Below, piece after piece: positions 1 to 11,824 of a stretch of DNA of 64,000 bases. Each line of letters opens with the position of its first letter. Position 1 is the first letter of the stretch. The translations under genes were made by a program, and so were the position numbers. The stretch is from Actinomadura sp. J1-007 (GTDB taxonomy: Bacteria; Actinomycetota; Actinomycetes; Streptosporangiales; Streptosporangiaceae), in contig NZ_WING01000001.1 of NCBI RefSeq assembly GCF_009793335.1, positions 5,084,001-5,148,000 of the forward strand, written 5' to 3'. The notes under the pieces were generated by a model that worked only from the letters and a program-made list of their open reading frames with translations, did not search any database and had not been told where the DNA came from.

Positions 1-25
1 CCGGGACCGGGAGGGCGGGACGACC

Positions 26-1116
26 ATGGCGCGGCTGACCAGGGCACGGGCGCAGGAGCTCAACCGCGCCAAGGTGCTGGCCGCGGCCCGCGAGGAGTTC
101 GCCGAGCTGGGCTTCCGCGACGCCAAGATCGACGGCATCGCCGAGCGCGCCGGGCTGACCCGCGGCGCCGTCTACTCCAACTTCCCGGGCAAGCGCGCGC
201 TCTACTTCGCCGTCCTGGCCGACCTCGCGGAGAGCGCCCCCGGCCGCCCGCGCCCGCCGGGCCGGGGGCGACGGCGGGCGAGGCGCTCGCCGCGTTCGCC
301 CGCGCCTGGATCGCGCGGCTCCCGCTCACCACCGAGCGGGACGGCGCGGAACGGCTCGCCATGGACCTGATGCCCGAGGTCCTCGCCGACGAACGGACCC
401 GGCAGGCGTTCGCCCAGCTCATGAAGCTGAACGCGCTCCTGCTCGGGCTGGCCCTGGAGGGCGCCGCGGGCTCGCGGCGAGGGGCGCGCCGGGTCCGGAC
501 CGCCGAGGCCGTCCTCACGACCCTGCACGGCGTGGACCAGATGGCCGCCGCCGCGCCCGGCTTCACCGACCCGTTCGACGTCGTCGCCGTCTGCGAACGG
601 CTCGCGGGCCTCGACCTCGGCGGCGGTTGGCCGCTGCCCCACCTCTCGCACGTCTCGCCCGCCCGCGCGGTGGACGGTCCGGACTGGACGCCGCCGCCCG
701 CGACCGACGCGGTGAGCGGCGAACCGCTGGAGCCCGCGCCCGAGGGCGTCGTGGCCGTCCTCGGGCTGCACCGGCTGGAGGCCGCCGAGGAGGCCGTCCG
801 CGCGGCGCCGCCCGGAGCCGCCGTCACCGCCGTCCTCGTCACCGGCGACCCCGCCGAGCTGGCGCCGCTCGCCCGGCTGGCCGTCGCCGGCCTGTGCGGC
901 TGCCTGCGCGAGGCGTTCGCCCCGGCGGCCCGGCCGCGGCTGCGGGTCGTCCACGACGAGACCGGGGCGGTCGCCGCGGCGGCCGGCGTCCCGGCGGTCG
1001 GCGACGCCACCGAGACCGCCGTACGGATCGAGGGCGGACGCGTCGTCGCCCGCGCGGACGGACGAGGCGCGGCCCACGCCGCCGCGTCCTTCGACCCCTC
1101 CCGCGCATCCGGCTGA
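26..1116 (+). CDS. TetR-family regulator with long C-terminal extension (frameshifted)
   Basis: DNA-binding transcriptional regulator. The N-terminal helix-turn-helix is typical of TetR (AAREEFAELGFRDAKIDGIA, then AGLTRGAVYSNFPGK, residues about 18-57). The reading frame breaks near base 235, in a run of C after GAGAGC. One missing base restores a continuous protein of about 363 residues. After the regulator core (to about residue 200) comes an Ala/Val-rich segment of about 160 residues that ordinary TetR proteins (about 200 residues) lack. It reads like an alpha/beta domain of redoxin type, which is inference only. The start is the ATG at 26, preceded by GGGAGGGCGGGACGACC. The next gene is on the opposite strand. 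The target is unknown. It could regulate the neighbouring luciferase-like gene or belong to the genome flank of the cluster. Confidence 0.75.
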
Positions 1117-1159
1117 TCACCCGGGAGACGCCGCCCCGCGCGGCCGGTCGGTCAGTCGG

Positions 1160-2056
1160 TCAGGTCGCGGCGTAGCCCGCTACGAGCTGCTCCAGCACTG
1201 CGGGCGCGTCGGCCGGGTCGGGGCAGAACGCGGAGAAGTTGACGTTCACGGTGGTCGCGCCCGCCGCGCGCAGGGCGGGCACCGCCGCGAGGCTGCCCGC
1301 GAGGTCGGGGCGGCCCGACGCGTCCCGGACGATCGGCAGCGAGCCCTGCACGCGCAGCGTCGCGGGGTCGCGCCCGGCGTCCGCGAGCGCGCCGCGCAGC
1401 AGTTCGGCGCCGCGCGCGACGCCCTCGACCGTCTCGCCCATGATCGGGATCCAGCCGTCGCCGAACCGGACGATCCGGTCCACGTTCCGCGCGTGCGTCG
1501 TTCCGCTGACGAGCAGCGGGACCCCCTCGGGCCGCACCGGCCGGGGCTCGCACCACACCTCCCCGAACGAGACCGTCTCGGACTCGTACGTCGCGGGCGA
1601 GGCCCGCCACAGCGTCCGGCACGCGCCCATGAGGTCGGTCAGCATGCGGCCCCTGGCCTCCCAGGGCAGGCCCGCCGCGTCGTACTCCGCGCGCTGCCAG
1701 CCCGTCCCGACGCCGAGCTCCAGCCGTCCGCCCGACATCTGGTCCAGCGTCGCCGCCGTCTTCGCGAACACCGCCGCGCCGCGCAGCGCGGGGATGACGA
1801 TGCCGGTGGCGAGCCGGATCCGGGACGTCGCGCCGGCGATCGCGCCGAGCACGGTCAGCGGCTCCAGCCAGGGCATCTCCGGCGTCCCGGGGAACGGCCC
1901 GGTGGGGTAGGCGGAGGTGTCGCGGCCCATCACGACGTGGTCCACGACGACGACCCGTTCGACGCCCGCGTCCTCGGCGGCCTTCGCCAGGTCCACCAGA
2001 CCGCGCCATCCGCCGGCCGGCGCGGCGGCGTAGTTCGGCAGCGTGATCGAGAGCAT
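1160..2056 (-). CDS. Luciferase-like (LLM, probably F420-dependent) oxidoreductase
   Basis: 298-residue TIM-barrel protein of the bacterial luciferase-like family. Visible hallmarks are the N-terminal beta strand MLSITLPNYAA, the DHVVMG segment (about residue 40), the run GATSRIRLATGIVIPALR and GGRLELGVGTGWQRAEY. These are characteristic of F420-dependent actinobacterial oxidoreductases, although FMN use cannot be excluded. Start ATG at 2056. It is convergent with the TetR gene and divergent from the DUF1707 gene. A second family member lies at 40731-41597 inside the polyketide cluster, so a tailoring role is possible, but this copy sits at the edge and may be housekeeping. Confidence 0.82.
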   Translation of the reverse strand: MLSITLPNYAAAPAGGWRGLVDLAKAAEDAGVERVVVVDHVVMGRDTSAYPTGPFPGTPEMPWLEPLTVLGAIAGATSRIRLATGIVIPALRGAAVFAKTAATLDQMSGGRLELGVGTGWQRAEYDAAGLPWEARGRMLTDLMGACRTLWRASPATYESETVSFGEVWCEPRPVRPEGVPLLVSGTTHARNVDRIVRFGDGWIPIMGETVEGVARGAELLRGALADAGRDPATLRVQGSLPIVRDASGRPDLAGSLAAVPALRAAGATTVNVNFSAFCPDPADAPAVLEQLVAGYAAT

Positions 2057-2141
2057 GCCGATCAACCTACCGTGCGCTTGGTCGAGTACTGGCGGCGGCG
2101 GCCATCTCGCGGATGGAGAGTCCGGGGGTAAAGTTCCGGCC

Positions 2142-2753
2142 ATGACGGGAAGCCTGGAGCCGGACGCCGGCAAGATGCGCGCCTCCCACGAGGACCGGGA
2201 CGAGGTCGTCGAGCGGCTCAGGGACGCGGCGGGCGACGGCCGGCTCGCCCCCGAGGAGCTCGACCAGCGGCTGGAGCTCGCGCTCACCGCCCGCACCCAG
2301 GGCGAGCTGGAGGTGCTGGTCCAGGACCTGCCCGCCGCCGTCCGGACGGACAGGCCCGCCGCCAAGGACCTCGTCCGGCTGCACGCCAACATGGGCAACG
2401 TCGAGCGCACCGGCGCCTGGGCCGTCCCGCGCCGGCTGGAGGCCGAGGTCCGGATGGGCAACGCGGTCATCGACCTCACCGAGGCCGTCGTCGCGCACCC
2501 GGTGCTCGACATGGAGGTCGAGGTCAGCCACGGCAACCTCCGGCTGATCGTCCCGCCCGAGGTCGCCGTCGAGGTCGACGAGGTCTCGGTGCACGCCGGC
2601 AACGTCAAGCGGAGGCGTTCGAAGGGCGGCGACGGCACCGTCCGGCTCCGCGTCAACGTCTCGGGCACCGTCCGGCACGGCAACGTCATCGTGCGGGGGC
2701 CCCGGCGGACGTTCCTGGAGTGGCTGCTCCGCCGTCCGGCCGGGTCTCGCTGA
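2142..2753 (+). CDS. DUF1707 (SHOCT-like) domain protein
   Basis: 203-residue protein. Residues about 12-65 match the DUF1707 pattern of actinobacteria (MRASHEDRDEVVERLRDAAG followed by GRLAPEELDQRLELALTA). The C-terminal half is a beta-rich domain with repeated hydrophobic strands (EVEVSHGNLRLIVPPEV, VHAGNVKRR, TVRHGNVIV) resembling the DUF4097/LiaF-type C-terminal beta-helix domain. No transmembrane segment is seen. Function is not known; such proteins are often linked to envelope stress. Its last 68 bases overlap the opposing MarR gene. Confidence 0.8.
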   Translation: MTGSLEPDAGKMRASHEDRDEVVERLRDAAGDGRLAPEELDQRLELALTARTQGELEVLVQDLPAAVRTDRPAAKDLVRLHANMGNVERTGAWAVPRRLEAEVRMGNAVIDLTEAVVAHPVLDMEVEVSHGNLRLIVPPEVAVEVDEVSVHAGNVKRRRSKGGDGTVRLRVNVSGTVRHGNVIVRGPRRTFLEWLLRRPAGSR

Positions 2754-3138
2754 GCAGGGCCGCGAGCGCGGCGTTCTCCGCGCGCAGCCAGTCGAGCAGC
2801 ACGCGCAGGCGCTCGTCGGGCAGGTCCGCCAGGCCGGTGCAGTCGGGGAACGGCGCGCCGCGCAGCGGCTCGACGAGGGTCCGCCGCCGGTCGCGCGCGT
2901 CGCGGACGCGGCGGGCGAGGCCCGCGGCCTCCAGGCGGTCGATCACCGCGGTGATCGCGCCGCCCGTCGTGAGGCCGAGGCGGCGCGCGAGGGCGCCGGG
3001 CGTCTGCGCGCCGTCCAGCGCCAGCGCGGTGGCGCACAGCGCCTCGTTCAGCGTCAGGCCGAGCCGCGCGGCGATCGCCCGGTAGAGCAGCAGGCTCCAC
3101 CGGGCGCGGTGCCGGGCCAGCTCCTCGGACGGGCGCAC
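2686..3138 (-). CDS. MarR-like winged-helix regulator
   Basis: 150-residue probable DNA-binding regulator. The central part GALARRLGLTTGGAITAVID (about residues 50-70), followed by RLEAAGLARRVRDARDRR, is the recognition helix and wing of the MarR/PadR type. The GTG start at 3138 shares one base with the stop of the upstream 92-residue gene, so the two are translationally coupled. The Gly/Ala/Pro-rich tail of about 20 residues runs into the opposing DUF1707 gene, a 68-base 3'-3' overlap, so the true end may be shorter in function. Target unknown. Confidence 0.7.
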   Translation of the reverse strand: MRPSEELARHRARWSLLLYRAIAARLGLTLNEALCATALALDGAQTPGALARRLGLTTGGAITAVIDRLEAAGLARRVRDARDRRRTLVEPLRGAPFPDCTGLADLPDERLRVLLDWLRAENAALAALLSETRPDGGAATPGTSAGAPAR

Positions 3139-3416
3139 TACTTCTCGTTCTCCCGCTTGAACTGCTCCTCCAGGTGCAGCAGCAGGTCCCGCTCGTCGGG
3201 GGCGAGGTCGGCGTAGGCGGTGATCACGTCGGGCGGCGGGAGCCTGCGGTGGTCGCGCCGCCGCGCCGCCGCCGCGGCCGACTCGGCGGACGCCGCGCGC
3301 AGGGCGGCGTAGACCTCGGCGGTCGGCCAGGCGTTCGCGCCGACGTACATCAGCCCGCGCTGGAGGCCGCGCAGCATCCGCCACAGAGCCCCGCTCCTCG
3401 GTTCGTTCTCTCGCAT
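3138..3416 (-). CDS. Small hypothetical protein coupled to MarR
   Basis: 92-residue protein starting at ATG 3416 (MRENEPRSGALWRMLRGLQR). It is basic at the N-terminus, with an Ala-rich helix in the middle and an acidic, charged C-terminus (LAPDERDLLLHLEEQFKREN) that could form a coiled coil. I recognise no family. It overlaps the downstream MarR-like gene by one base, which suggests an operon, and is divergent from the MarR gene at 3550. Both would use the shared region 3417-3549. Confidence 0.6.
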   Translation of the reverse strand: MRENEPRSGALWRMLRGLQRGLMYVGANAWPTAEVYAALRAASAESAAAAARRRDHRRLPPPDVITAYADLAPDERDLLLHLEEQFKRENEK

Positions 3417-3530
3417 CCGGGCCTCCGGTCGTGGATCCTGCGCCCGAGCCTCGCGGCGCCGGGTCTCCGGCCGGTCGAGAGTCGCTGGACCTCCGGTCGG
3501 CTGGCCCTGGACTATCTGCCTCCAGCTAAT

Positions 3531-3547
3531 AAACATGTACTCTGTTT
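3531..3547. promoter_or_regulatory. Candidate MarR operator (inverted repeat)
   Basis: The AT-rich sequence AAACATGTACTCTGTTT has AAACA/TGTTT arms around a 7-base spacer and ends three bases before the MarR start codon, in the divergent promoter region. Its position fits an autoregulatory operator. Binding is inferred. Confidence 0.4.
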
Positions 3548-3549
3548 TC

Positions 3550-4046
3550 ATGGCGAACCAGGCTGACGCCCCCCGCCGACCGGCTATCTCCTCTGGCACG
3601 TCTCGCTGCGCTGGCGCGTGGCGATGGACCGCGCTCTCGCCCCTCTCGGCCTCACCCACGCGCAGTACGCCGTGGTCGCCTCCCTCTACGCGATGGAGCG
3701 GGGCGGCGCGCGGCCGAGCCAGCGGCAGCTCGCCGACTACAGCGGGCTGGAGCCGATGTACGTGTCGAGGCTCGCGCGCGTCCTGGAGAAGGCGGGGCTG
3801 ATCGTGCGCACCGACAACCCGGCCGACCCGCGGGCCGTCCAGATGTCGCTCACCGAGGAGGGCGTGCGGGTCGTCGAGGCCGCCGTCGTCGAGGTGCGCG
3901 AGCTGGAGGAGCGCTACCTGGAGCCGCTCGGCGGCAGCGGCGGCGCGGCGAACGTCGAGCTGAGGCGGGCCTTGCAGACCCTGCTCCGGCACGCCGACGC
4001 GATGGGCGGCACGCCCGCGCCCACCGCGTTCAGCGGCATGGCGTGA
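3550..4046 (+). CDS. MarR-family transcriptional regulator (frameshifted)
   Basis: Corrected length is about 165 residues. The open frame begins MANQADAP, breaks near 3567-3575 in the run GCCCCCCGCCG, and continues (with one base restored) as TGYLLWHVSLRWRVAMDRAL, then LGLTHAQYAVVASLYA. This is the usual MarR N-terminal dimerisation helix and start of the winged helix. The recognition helix QRQLADYSGLEPMYVSRLAR and the wing VRTDNPADPRAVQMSLTEEG are intact (about residues 58-100). MarR proteins commonly sense phenolic compounds, so it may control export or cluster genes. Divergent from 3138-3416 and followed by the biotin carrier gene 120 bases downstream. Confidence 0.85.
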
Positions 4047-4166
4047 CCCCTCGTCCCGGGCCGGCGCGGGGACGCCGCGGGCCCGAGGTTCAGGGGTCCT
4101 CCAGCCGCCGTTGAGCCCGGCGGGCCAGTGTGCGGCGCACAGAGGCTCGGAGGACGCGAGGTGCCC

Positions 4167-4745
4167 ATGAACGACGACCAGACCACGGGTGCGGAGAGCA
4201 CCCTCGACGACCTGTGCCGGCGGGCGGCCGAGCTGATCGGCGCGACCGCGGGCCCGTTGAAGAGCGTGCGCCTCCGGTCGGGGGACATGAGCGTCGAGGT
4301 CGAGTGGCCCGACGCCGCGCCGAGCGCGCCCGCCGGCGTTCCGGTGGCGAACGGCGCGATGGCGGCCTTTCCCGGCGTGGCGCCGCCGGGCGTTCCCGGC
4401 GGCGGCGCGATCGCCGAGAGCGGCGCGATCGCGGCCGCGGCGGTCGCGACCGCGGGGGACGGGGCCGCGGCGGCGGTGGTCGCCGCGGACCCGGGGACGT
4501 TCGAGGTGACCGCGCCGCTCGTCGGCACCCTGTACCGCGCGCCGTCGCCCGGCGCGCGGCCCTTCGTCGAGGTCGGCGACGACGTCGAGGAGGGGCAGCA
4601 GGTGGCGATCGTGGAGGCGATGAAGCTCATGAACCCGGTGACGGCCGAACGGCCCGGCCGCGTCGTGGAGGTCCTCGTGGACGACGCGGGCACGGTCGAG
4701 TACGGGCAGCCGATCCTGCGGCTCGCGCCCCCGTCCGACGACTGA
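4167..4745 (+). CDS. accB: Biotin carboxyl carrier protein of acetyl-CoA carboxylase
   Basis: 192-residue biotin carrier subunit. The C-terminal biotinyl domain (about residues 115-190) carries the biotinylation motif EAMKLMN, with the modified lysine near residue 153. The N-terminal part is followed by a long Ala/Gly/Pro linker (about 60-110), as in other BCCPs. It would shuttle the carboxyl group between biotin carboxylase (46377-47747) and carboxyltransferase (47819-49498), both encoded about 42 kb away in the same window, to make malonyl-CoA for the polyketide synthase. ATG at 4167 is preceded by GGAGGACGCGAGG. An in-frame upstream ATG at 4128 is less likely. Confidence 0.92.
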   Translation: MNDDQTTGAESTLDDLCRRAAELIGATAGPLKSVRLRSGDMSVEVEWPDAAPSAPAGVPVANGAMAAFPGVAPPGVPGGGAIAESGAIAAAAVATAGDGAAAAVVAADPGTFEVTAPLVGTLYRAPSPGARPFVEVGDDVEEGQQVAIVEAMKLMNPVTAERPGRVVEVLVDDAGTVEYGQPILRLAPPSDD

Positions 4746-4771
4746 CCGCGGTGCGGGCACGCGCGCGGAGG

Positions 4772-4803
4772 GCGGGGCGCCGGCGGATCGCCGGCGCCCC
4801 GCT
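4772..4803 (+). terminator. Strong hairpin terminator after accB
   Basis: A near-perfect 12-13 bp GC stem (GCGGGGCGCCGGC pairing with GCCGGCGCCCCGC) with a very short loop, followed by TTTG, lies 27 bases after the accB stop codon. Confidence 0.75.
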
Positions 4804-5571
4804 TTGTGCGCGCCGGGGACCGGAGTTCCGATCACGCGAAGATCAAGAAAAACTCGCGGACGTTGAGAGTTGCACGGTCACAGGCCGGTTCCGGCCATCG
4901 GGTTTCCGGGGTGCCTGCGCGTATGATTCTAGAGTTCATCTGACAGTCGATTCGACAAAGCCGTGATCCGAATGATGACCGCACCGGGATGGGAAAGATC
5001 GGCCCTGCAAAAGTCGATCGCCACTCCGAACGATATTCGGTTGTCACTTATCGCGGCTCTGGCTTAGGCTGCGTTAAGCAATTATGTCCACCGTGTAATG
5101 CGGGGATGACGGGGGTATGACCATGGGGGAGCGTGCCGGACGATGTCACTAATCGTCATGCCGCGCACTCGGGGAGTTCGCGGGGCATTAATGAATAGCT
5201 GGCTCCAGCTATTCGGGGCCGGGTAACGGGGAGATGACCGCAGGTCCGGGCGCGAGCGGTCTTCGAGTGTGCTCCGAGCCGCCGGTGTGCATGGTGTGGC
5301 GGTGATCGAGCCGGTGGCCGCCAAGGTCGTGACCTCGGGGAAACAGGTCCGGCCGGAGGCGCCCCCGCTCGGCGCGCCGGAATGCCGGGGTCGCGATTAT
5401 ATAGATCACCGGACGCGGGCTCAAGGGGCCGTTGGTTTTATGCGTGGCCAGACCTCGACGGGGGGAGTTGTTGCCTCTTTGCAGGATCGGGTTAACAATC
5501 TGCGTGTTGATCGTTCCCGCGGGAGAACGTCGCTCACCAAGGTGAACAGGATCAGGGGAGACGGACGGAGC
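4804..5571. promoter_or_regulatory. Long, comparatively AT-rich regulatory region upstream of SARP
   Basis: No convincing gene is visible in these 768 bases, although a frame on the plus strand is open from 5269. Codon usage there is unlike the neighbours and the SARP family start is at 5572. The stretch is clearly richer in A and T than its surroundings, with patches such as GCGTTAAGCAATTATG near 5071 and GGGTTAACAATCTGCG near 5490. It contains a perfect 22-base inverted repeat (separate entry). A possible promoter (TTGTTG at 5468, TAACAA at 5493) is weak. This is the likely control region of the pathway activator. Confidence 0.55.
5193..5214. promoter_or_regulatory. Perfect 22-base inverted repeat, operator candidate
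   Basis: GAATAGCTGG, CT, CCAGCTATTC: two perfectly complementary 10-base arms around a 2-base centre, 358 bases before the SARP start. The arms are AT-containing and no T-run follows, so it looks like a protein-binding site, not a terminator. The nine-base half-site GAATAGCTG recurs at 13944-13952. Confidence 0.5.
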
Positions 5572-7623
5572 ATGCATTTTCGGATTCTCGGCCCGCTGTG
5601 GGTCGCCAACGGGGGTGTGGAGATAACTCCGACCGCCCCAAAGGTGCGGCAGGTGCTCGCGTTCCTGCTCGTGCGGTGCGGAAAGCTCGTTCAGGTCGGA
5701 GAACTCATCGACGAGCTCTGGGGGGAGAGCCCGCCCAACAGCGCGATGACCACACTGCAGACCTACATCTACAAACTACGTAAGGACGTGCTGGAGCACT
5801 GCGGCTCGGCCGAGCTCCACACGAGGGTCTCCGGATACCTGCTCGACGTCTCCGCCGACCTCGGCGACCTGCGCCGCTTCGACTCCCTGGCCCAGGAGGG
5901 CCGCGCCGCCCTGGACGACGGCGACGCGATGCTCGCCGCCGACCGGCTCTCCGAGGCCCTCGCCCTGTGGCGCGGGCCGGCGCTCGCCGACGTCGCGGTC
6001 GGCGACATCCTGTCCGCCCACGTGACCCGGCTGGAGGAGGAGCGGCTGCGCGTCCTCGAGCAGCGGATCACCGCCGACCTCGAACTCGGCCGCCACCAGC
6101 AGCTCGTGAGCGAGCTGAAGATGCTGGTGTCCGAGCACCCTCTGAACGAGCGCTTCTACGCCCACCTCATGGTCGCCCTCAACCGTTCCGGCCGCCGCTA
6201 CGAGGCCCTGGAGGTCTACCAGGGGCTGCGCCGGATGCTCGTGGACGAGCTCGGCATGGAGCCGTCCGCCTCGGTGCAGCGCCTGCACCTCACCCTCCTC
6301 AACTCCGACACCACGGCCGGGAACGGCGCCGGCGCGCCGCTCGTCCCCGTCTCCGCCCCCGTGTCCTCCGATCTCCTCCTGGTGCCGGCGCAGCTCCCCC
6401 CCGACATCCCAGACTTCGTCGGCAGGGAGGACGTGCTGGAACGGATCCACGGGGGGCTGCTCGACTCGGGCGGGGACGGGACGGCGGGCCGCGCGGTCTG
6501 CATCTCCGGGATGCCCGCCGTCGGCAAGACCACCCTGGCGCTGCGCGCCGGCCACGCCAACCGCGCCGAGTTCCCGGACGGCCAGCTCTACGCCGATCTG
6601 CGCGGGACGTCGGAGAACCCGGCCGACCCCCACCAGATCCTGGAAGGTTTCATCCGCGCGATCGGGGTGCCCGCGCACGAGGTCCCCGAGAGCCTCCAGG
6701 AGCGCAGCAAGCTGTTCCGCACGTGGAGCATGGGCGCTCGGCTGCTCGTCGTCCTGGACGACGCCCTCTCGGTGTCGCAGATCGCCCCGCTGCTCCCCGC
6801 GTCCCCCGGCAGCTCGGTGATCATCACGACCCGGTGGGGGCTCTACAGCCTGCCCGGGGTCCGCCACGTCGAACTGGAGGAGATGACGGACGACGAGGCC
6901 GTCGAACTGCTGGAGTCGGCGAGCGGGCGGCCCTACCACGGGTCCGAGCGGCGCGCCGCGGAACGGGCGGCCGAGCTGTGCGGGCGCCTGCCGATCGCGC
7001 TGCGCAGCCTCGGGTCCCGGATGGCCGCGATGCGCAACTGGCCGATCGGCAAGCTCGTCGCGCAGCTCGACGACCCGGCGGGCCGGCTCGACGTGCTCGC
7101 GTTCGCCGACCTGGACGTACGGGCCCGGTGCGCGGCCGGCTACCGGCGGCTGGACCCGCAGGACCGCAGCATGTTCCGGCTGATCAGCCTGCTGCCCCCG
7201 CCGGACTTCACCGCCGACACCGCCGCCCGCCTGGTGGGCGCTGGCACCGACCTGGTGGAGGCGCAGCTCATCCGGCTGGCGGGCTGCCACATGCTGGCGG
7301 TCGCCGACGCGAGCGGCGGCGAGATCCGCTACCGGATGCACGAGCTGGTGCGGCTGTTCGCGCGCGAGTGCCTCGACCAGGAGTTCCTGGAACCCATGCG
7401 GGCGCAGGCCCGCAGCGTGGCGATGCCCGACGAGCGGACGCTGCTCGACGTGCGCGCCGACGAGGCGCGCGCGCACGGGCCCGAGGTGGTCGAGCTGGAC
7501 GCGGGCGACCACGGCCACGAGCTCGAACCGGTGGACCGGCGGGTGTGCCGGGCCATCGATCCCGAGCACCGGCAGGCCCGTCCGCACCACTCGAACGGGC
7601 TCGTCAGGGCGCTGGAGGGCTGA
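5572..7623 (+). CDS. SARP-family pathway activator with NB-ARC domain
   Basis: 683-residue probable transcriptional activator of the cluster. The N-terminus (MHFRILGPLWVANGG, about residues 1-95) is the OmpR-like winged helix of SARPs. It is followed by the bacterial transcriptional activation domain (about 100-245, ending MLVDELGMEPSASVQRLHLTLL). An NB-ARC-type ATPase follows, with P-loop GMPAVGKTT near residue 312 and hydrophobic Walker B RLLVVLDDA. The C-terminal region is helical, but the long TPR array of AfsR-type regulators is not obvious, so this is an intermediate-length SARP. Start ATG 5572 follows GGGGAGACGGACGGAGC. The gene lies directly upstream of the ACP gene. Confidence 0.9.
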   Translation: MHFRILGPLWVANGGVEITPTAPKVRQVLAFLLVRCGKLVQVGELIDELWGESPPNSAMTTLQTYIYKLRKDVLEHCGSAELHTRVSGYLLDVSADLGDLRRFDSLAQEGRAALDDGDAMLAADRLSEALALWRGPALADVAVGDILSAHVTRLEEERLRVLEQRITADLELGRHQQLVSELKMLVSEHPLNERFYAHLMVALNRSGRRYEALEVYQGLRRMLVDELGMEPSASVQRLHLTLLNSDTTAGNGAGAPLVPVSAPVSSDLLLVPAQLPPDIPDFVGREDVLERIHGGLLDSGGDGTAGRAVCISGMPAVGKTTLALRAGHANRAEFPDGQLYADLRGTSENPADPHQILEGFIRAIGVPAHEVPESLQERSKLFRTWSMGARLLVVLDDALSVSQIAPLLPASPGSSVIITTRWGLYSLPGVRHVELEEMTDDEAVELLESASGRPYHGSERRAAERAAELCGRLPIALRSLGSRMAAMRNWPIGKLVAQLDDPAGRLDVLAFADLDVRARCAAGYRRLDPQDRSMFRLISLLPPPDFTADTAARLVGAGTDLVEAQLIRLAGCHMLAVADASGGEIRYRMHELVRLFARECLDQEFLEPMRAQARSVAMPDERTLLDVRADEARAHGPEVVELDAGDHGHELEPVDRRVCRAIDPEHRQARPHHSNGLVRALEG

Positions 7624-7744
7624 GCACGGCCCGGGCCGGGGGCGGCCCGGGCCCCAGCCGGGTCCCGTCCGGTTTCCATCCCGCGTCCAGCGGGGGTCGA
7701 GACCGGCCCGCGACAGTGGTGCCACCGGTAGCTAGGGAGAGAAG

Positions 7745-7970
7745 ATGTCGAGATTCACGGTGGACGACGTCAGACGGATTCTGCGGGACTGCGCGGGCGA
7801 GCCCGACACCATCAGGCTGGACGACGACATCAGCGCCGTCAGCTTCGAGGAGATGGGGTACGACTCGCTGGCCGTCCTGGAGCTGGCGGCCCGGATCCAG
7901 CAGGAGTTCCTGGTGGCGATCTCGGACGAGATGGCGGCCGAGCTCCCCACCCCCGATGCCGTCGTGGGCT

Positions 7971-7999
<29 letters not shown>
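7745..7999 (+). CDS. Acyl carrier protein of type II PKS
   Basis: 84 residues, the usual size for aromatic polyketide ACPs. The phosphopantetheine attachment site is Ser41 in GYDSLAVLELAARIQ. The preceding acidic loop (DDDISAVSFEEMG) and C-terminal helix (PTPDAVVGYVNSRI) are typical. It tethers the growing poly-beta-ketone for KS-alpha/KS-beta (31714-34223). It is encoded about 24 kb from the ketosynthases, whereas most type II clusters keep the three together. RBS AGGGAGAG lies just before the ATG. The next gene may start inside its last codons. Confidence 0.95.
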
Positions 8000-11367
<3,368 letters not shown>

Positions 11368-11369
11368 AG

Positions 11370-11804
11370 ATGGCGGACGAGAGCATCTTCCGGGTCATGC
11401 TCCGGATGAACATCCATCCGGGCATGGAGTCGGACTTCGAGGAGACCTGGTACAAGGTCGGGCACGCGATCACCGAGCACCGGGCGAACATCTGCCAGTG
11501 GCTCGCCCGCGACGCCGACGACGCCAGCGTCTACCACGTGATCAGCGACTGGGTGGACGAGCCCGGGTTCCGCGAGTTCGAGCGCAGCGACCAGCACCTC
11601 GCGCACCGCACCAAGCTGCACCCGTTCCGCAAGACGGGCACGATGGCGACGATGCACGTGGTGGTCGAGATGGACGGCCAGGCCCGCGCGGCCGGCGCGG
11701 CGGCCCGTCCCCCGAGCCCGCCGCGCGCCCGTAGTCGCACGGCGGGCGTCCAGCGGGGCGCGAGCGTTCCTCAAGTCCGGCTGATCACTGTTCCGGACAG
11801 GTGA
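11370..11804 (+). CDS. ABM-type small monooxygenase/cyclase
   Basis: 144 residues starting two bases after the SDR stop codon. The first 100 residues (FRVMLRMNIHPGMESDFEET, VYHVISDWVDEPGFREFERS, HRTKLHPFRKTGTM) are the ABM ferredoxin-like fold found in aromatic polyketide clusters as quinone-forming monooxygenases or cyclase helpers. The Pro/Arg/Ala-rich tail after residue 105 is unusual for this family and has no recognisable fold. The SDR-ABM order is repeated at 15544-16580. Confidence 0.82.
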   Translation: MADESIFRVMLRMNIHPGMESDFEETWYKVGHAITEHRANICQWLARDADDASVYHVISDWVDEPGFREFERSDQHLAHRTKLHPFRKTGTMATMHVVVEMDGQARAAGAAARPPSPPRARSRTAGVQRGASVPQVRLITVPDR

Positions 11805-11824
11805 GAACGCCGAGAGGAGACGCC

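Noticed and set aside
5269-5571. An N-terminal extension of about 100 residues for the SARP
   Set aside because: The frame is open but the SARP family starts at MHFRILGPL (5572), the ribosome site lies just before it, and the extension's composition and the palindrome at 5193 fit regulatory DNA.
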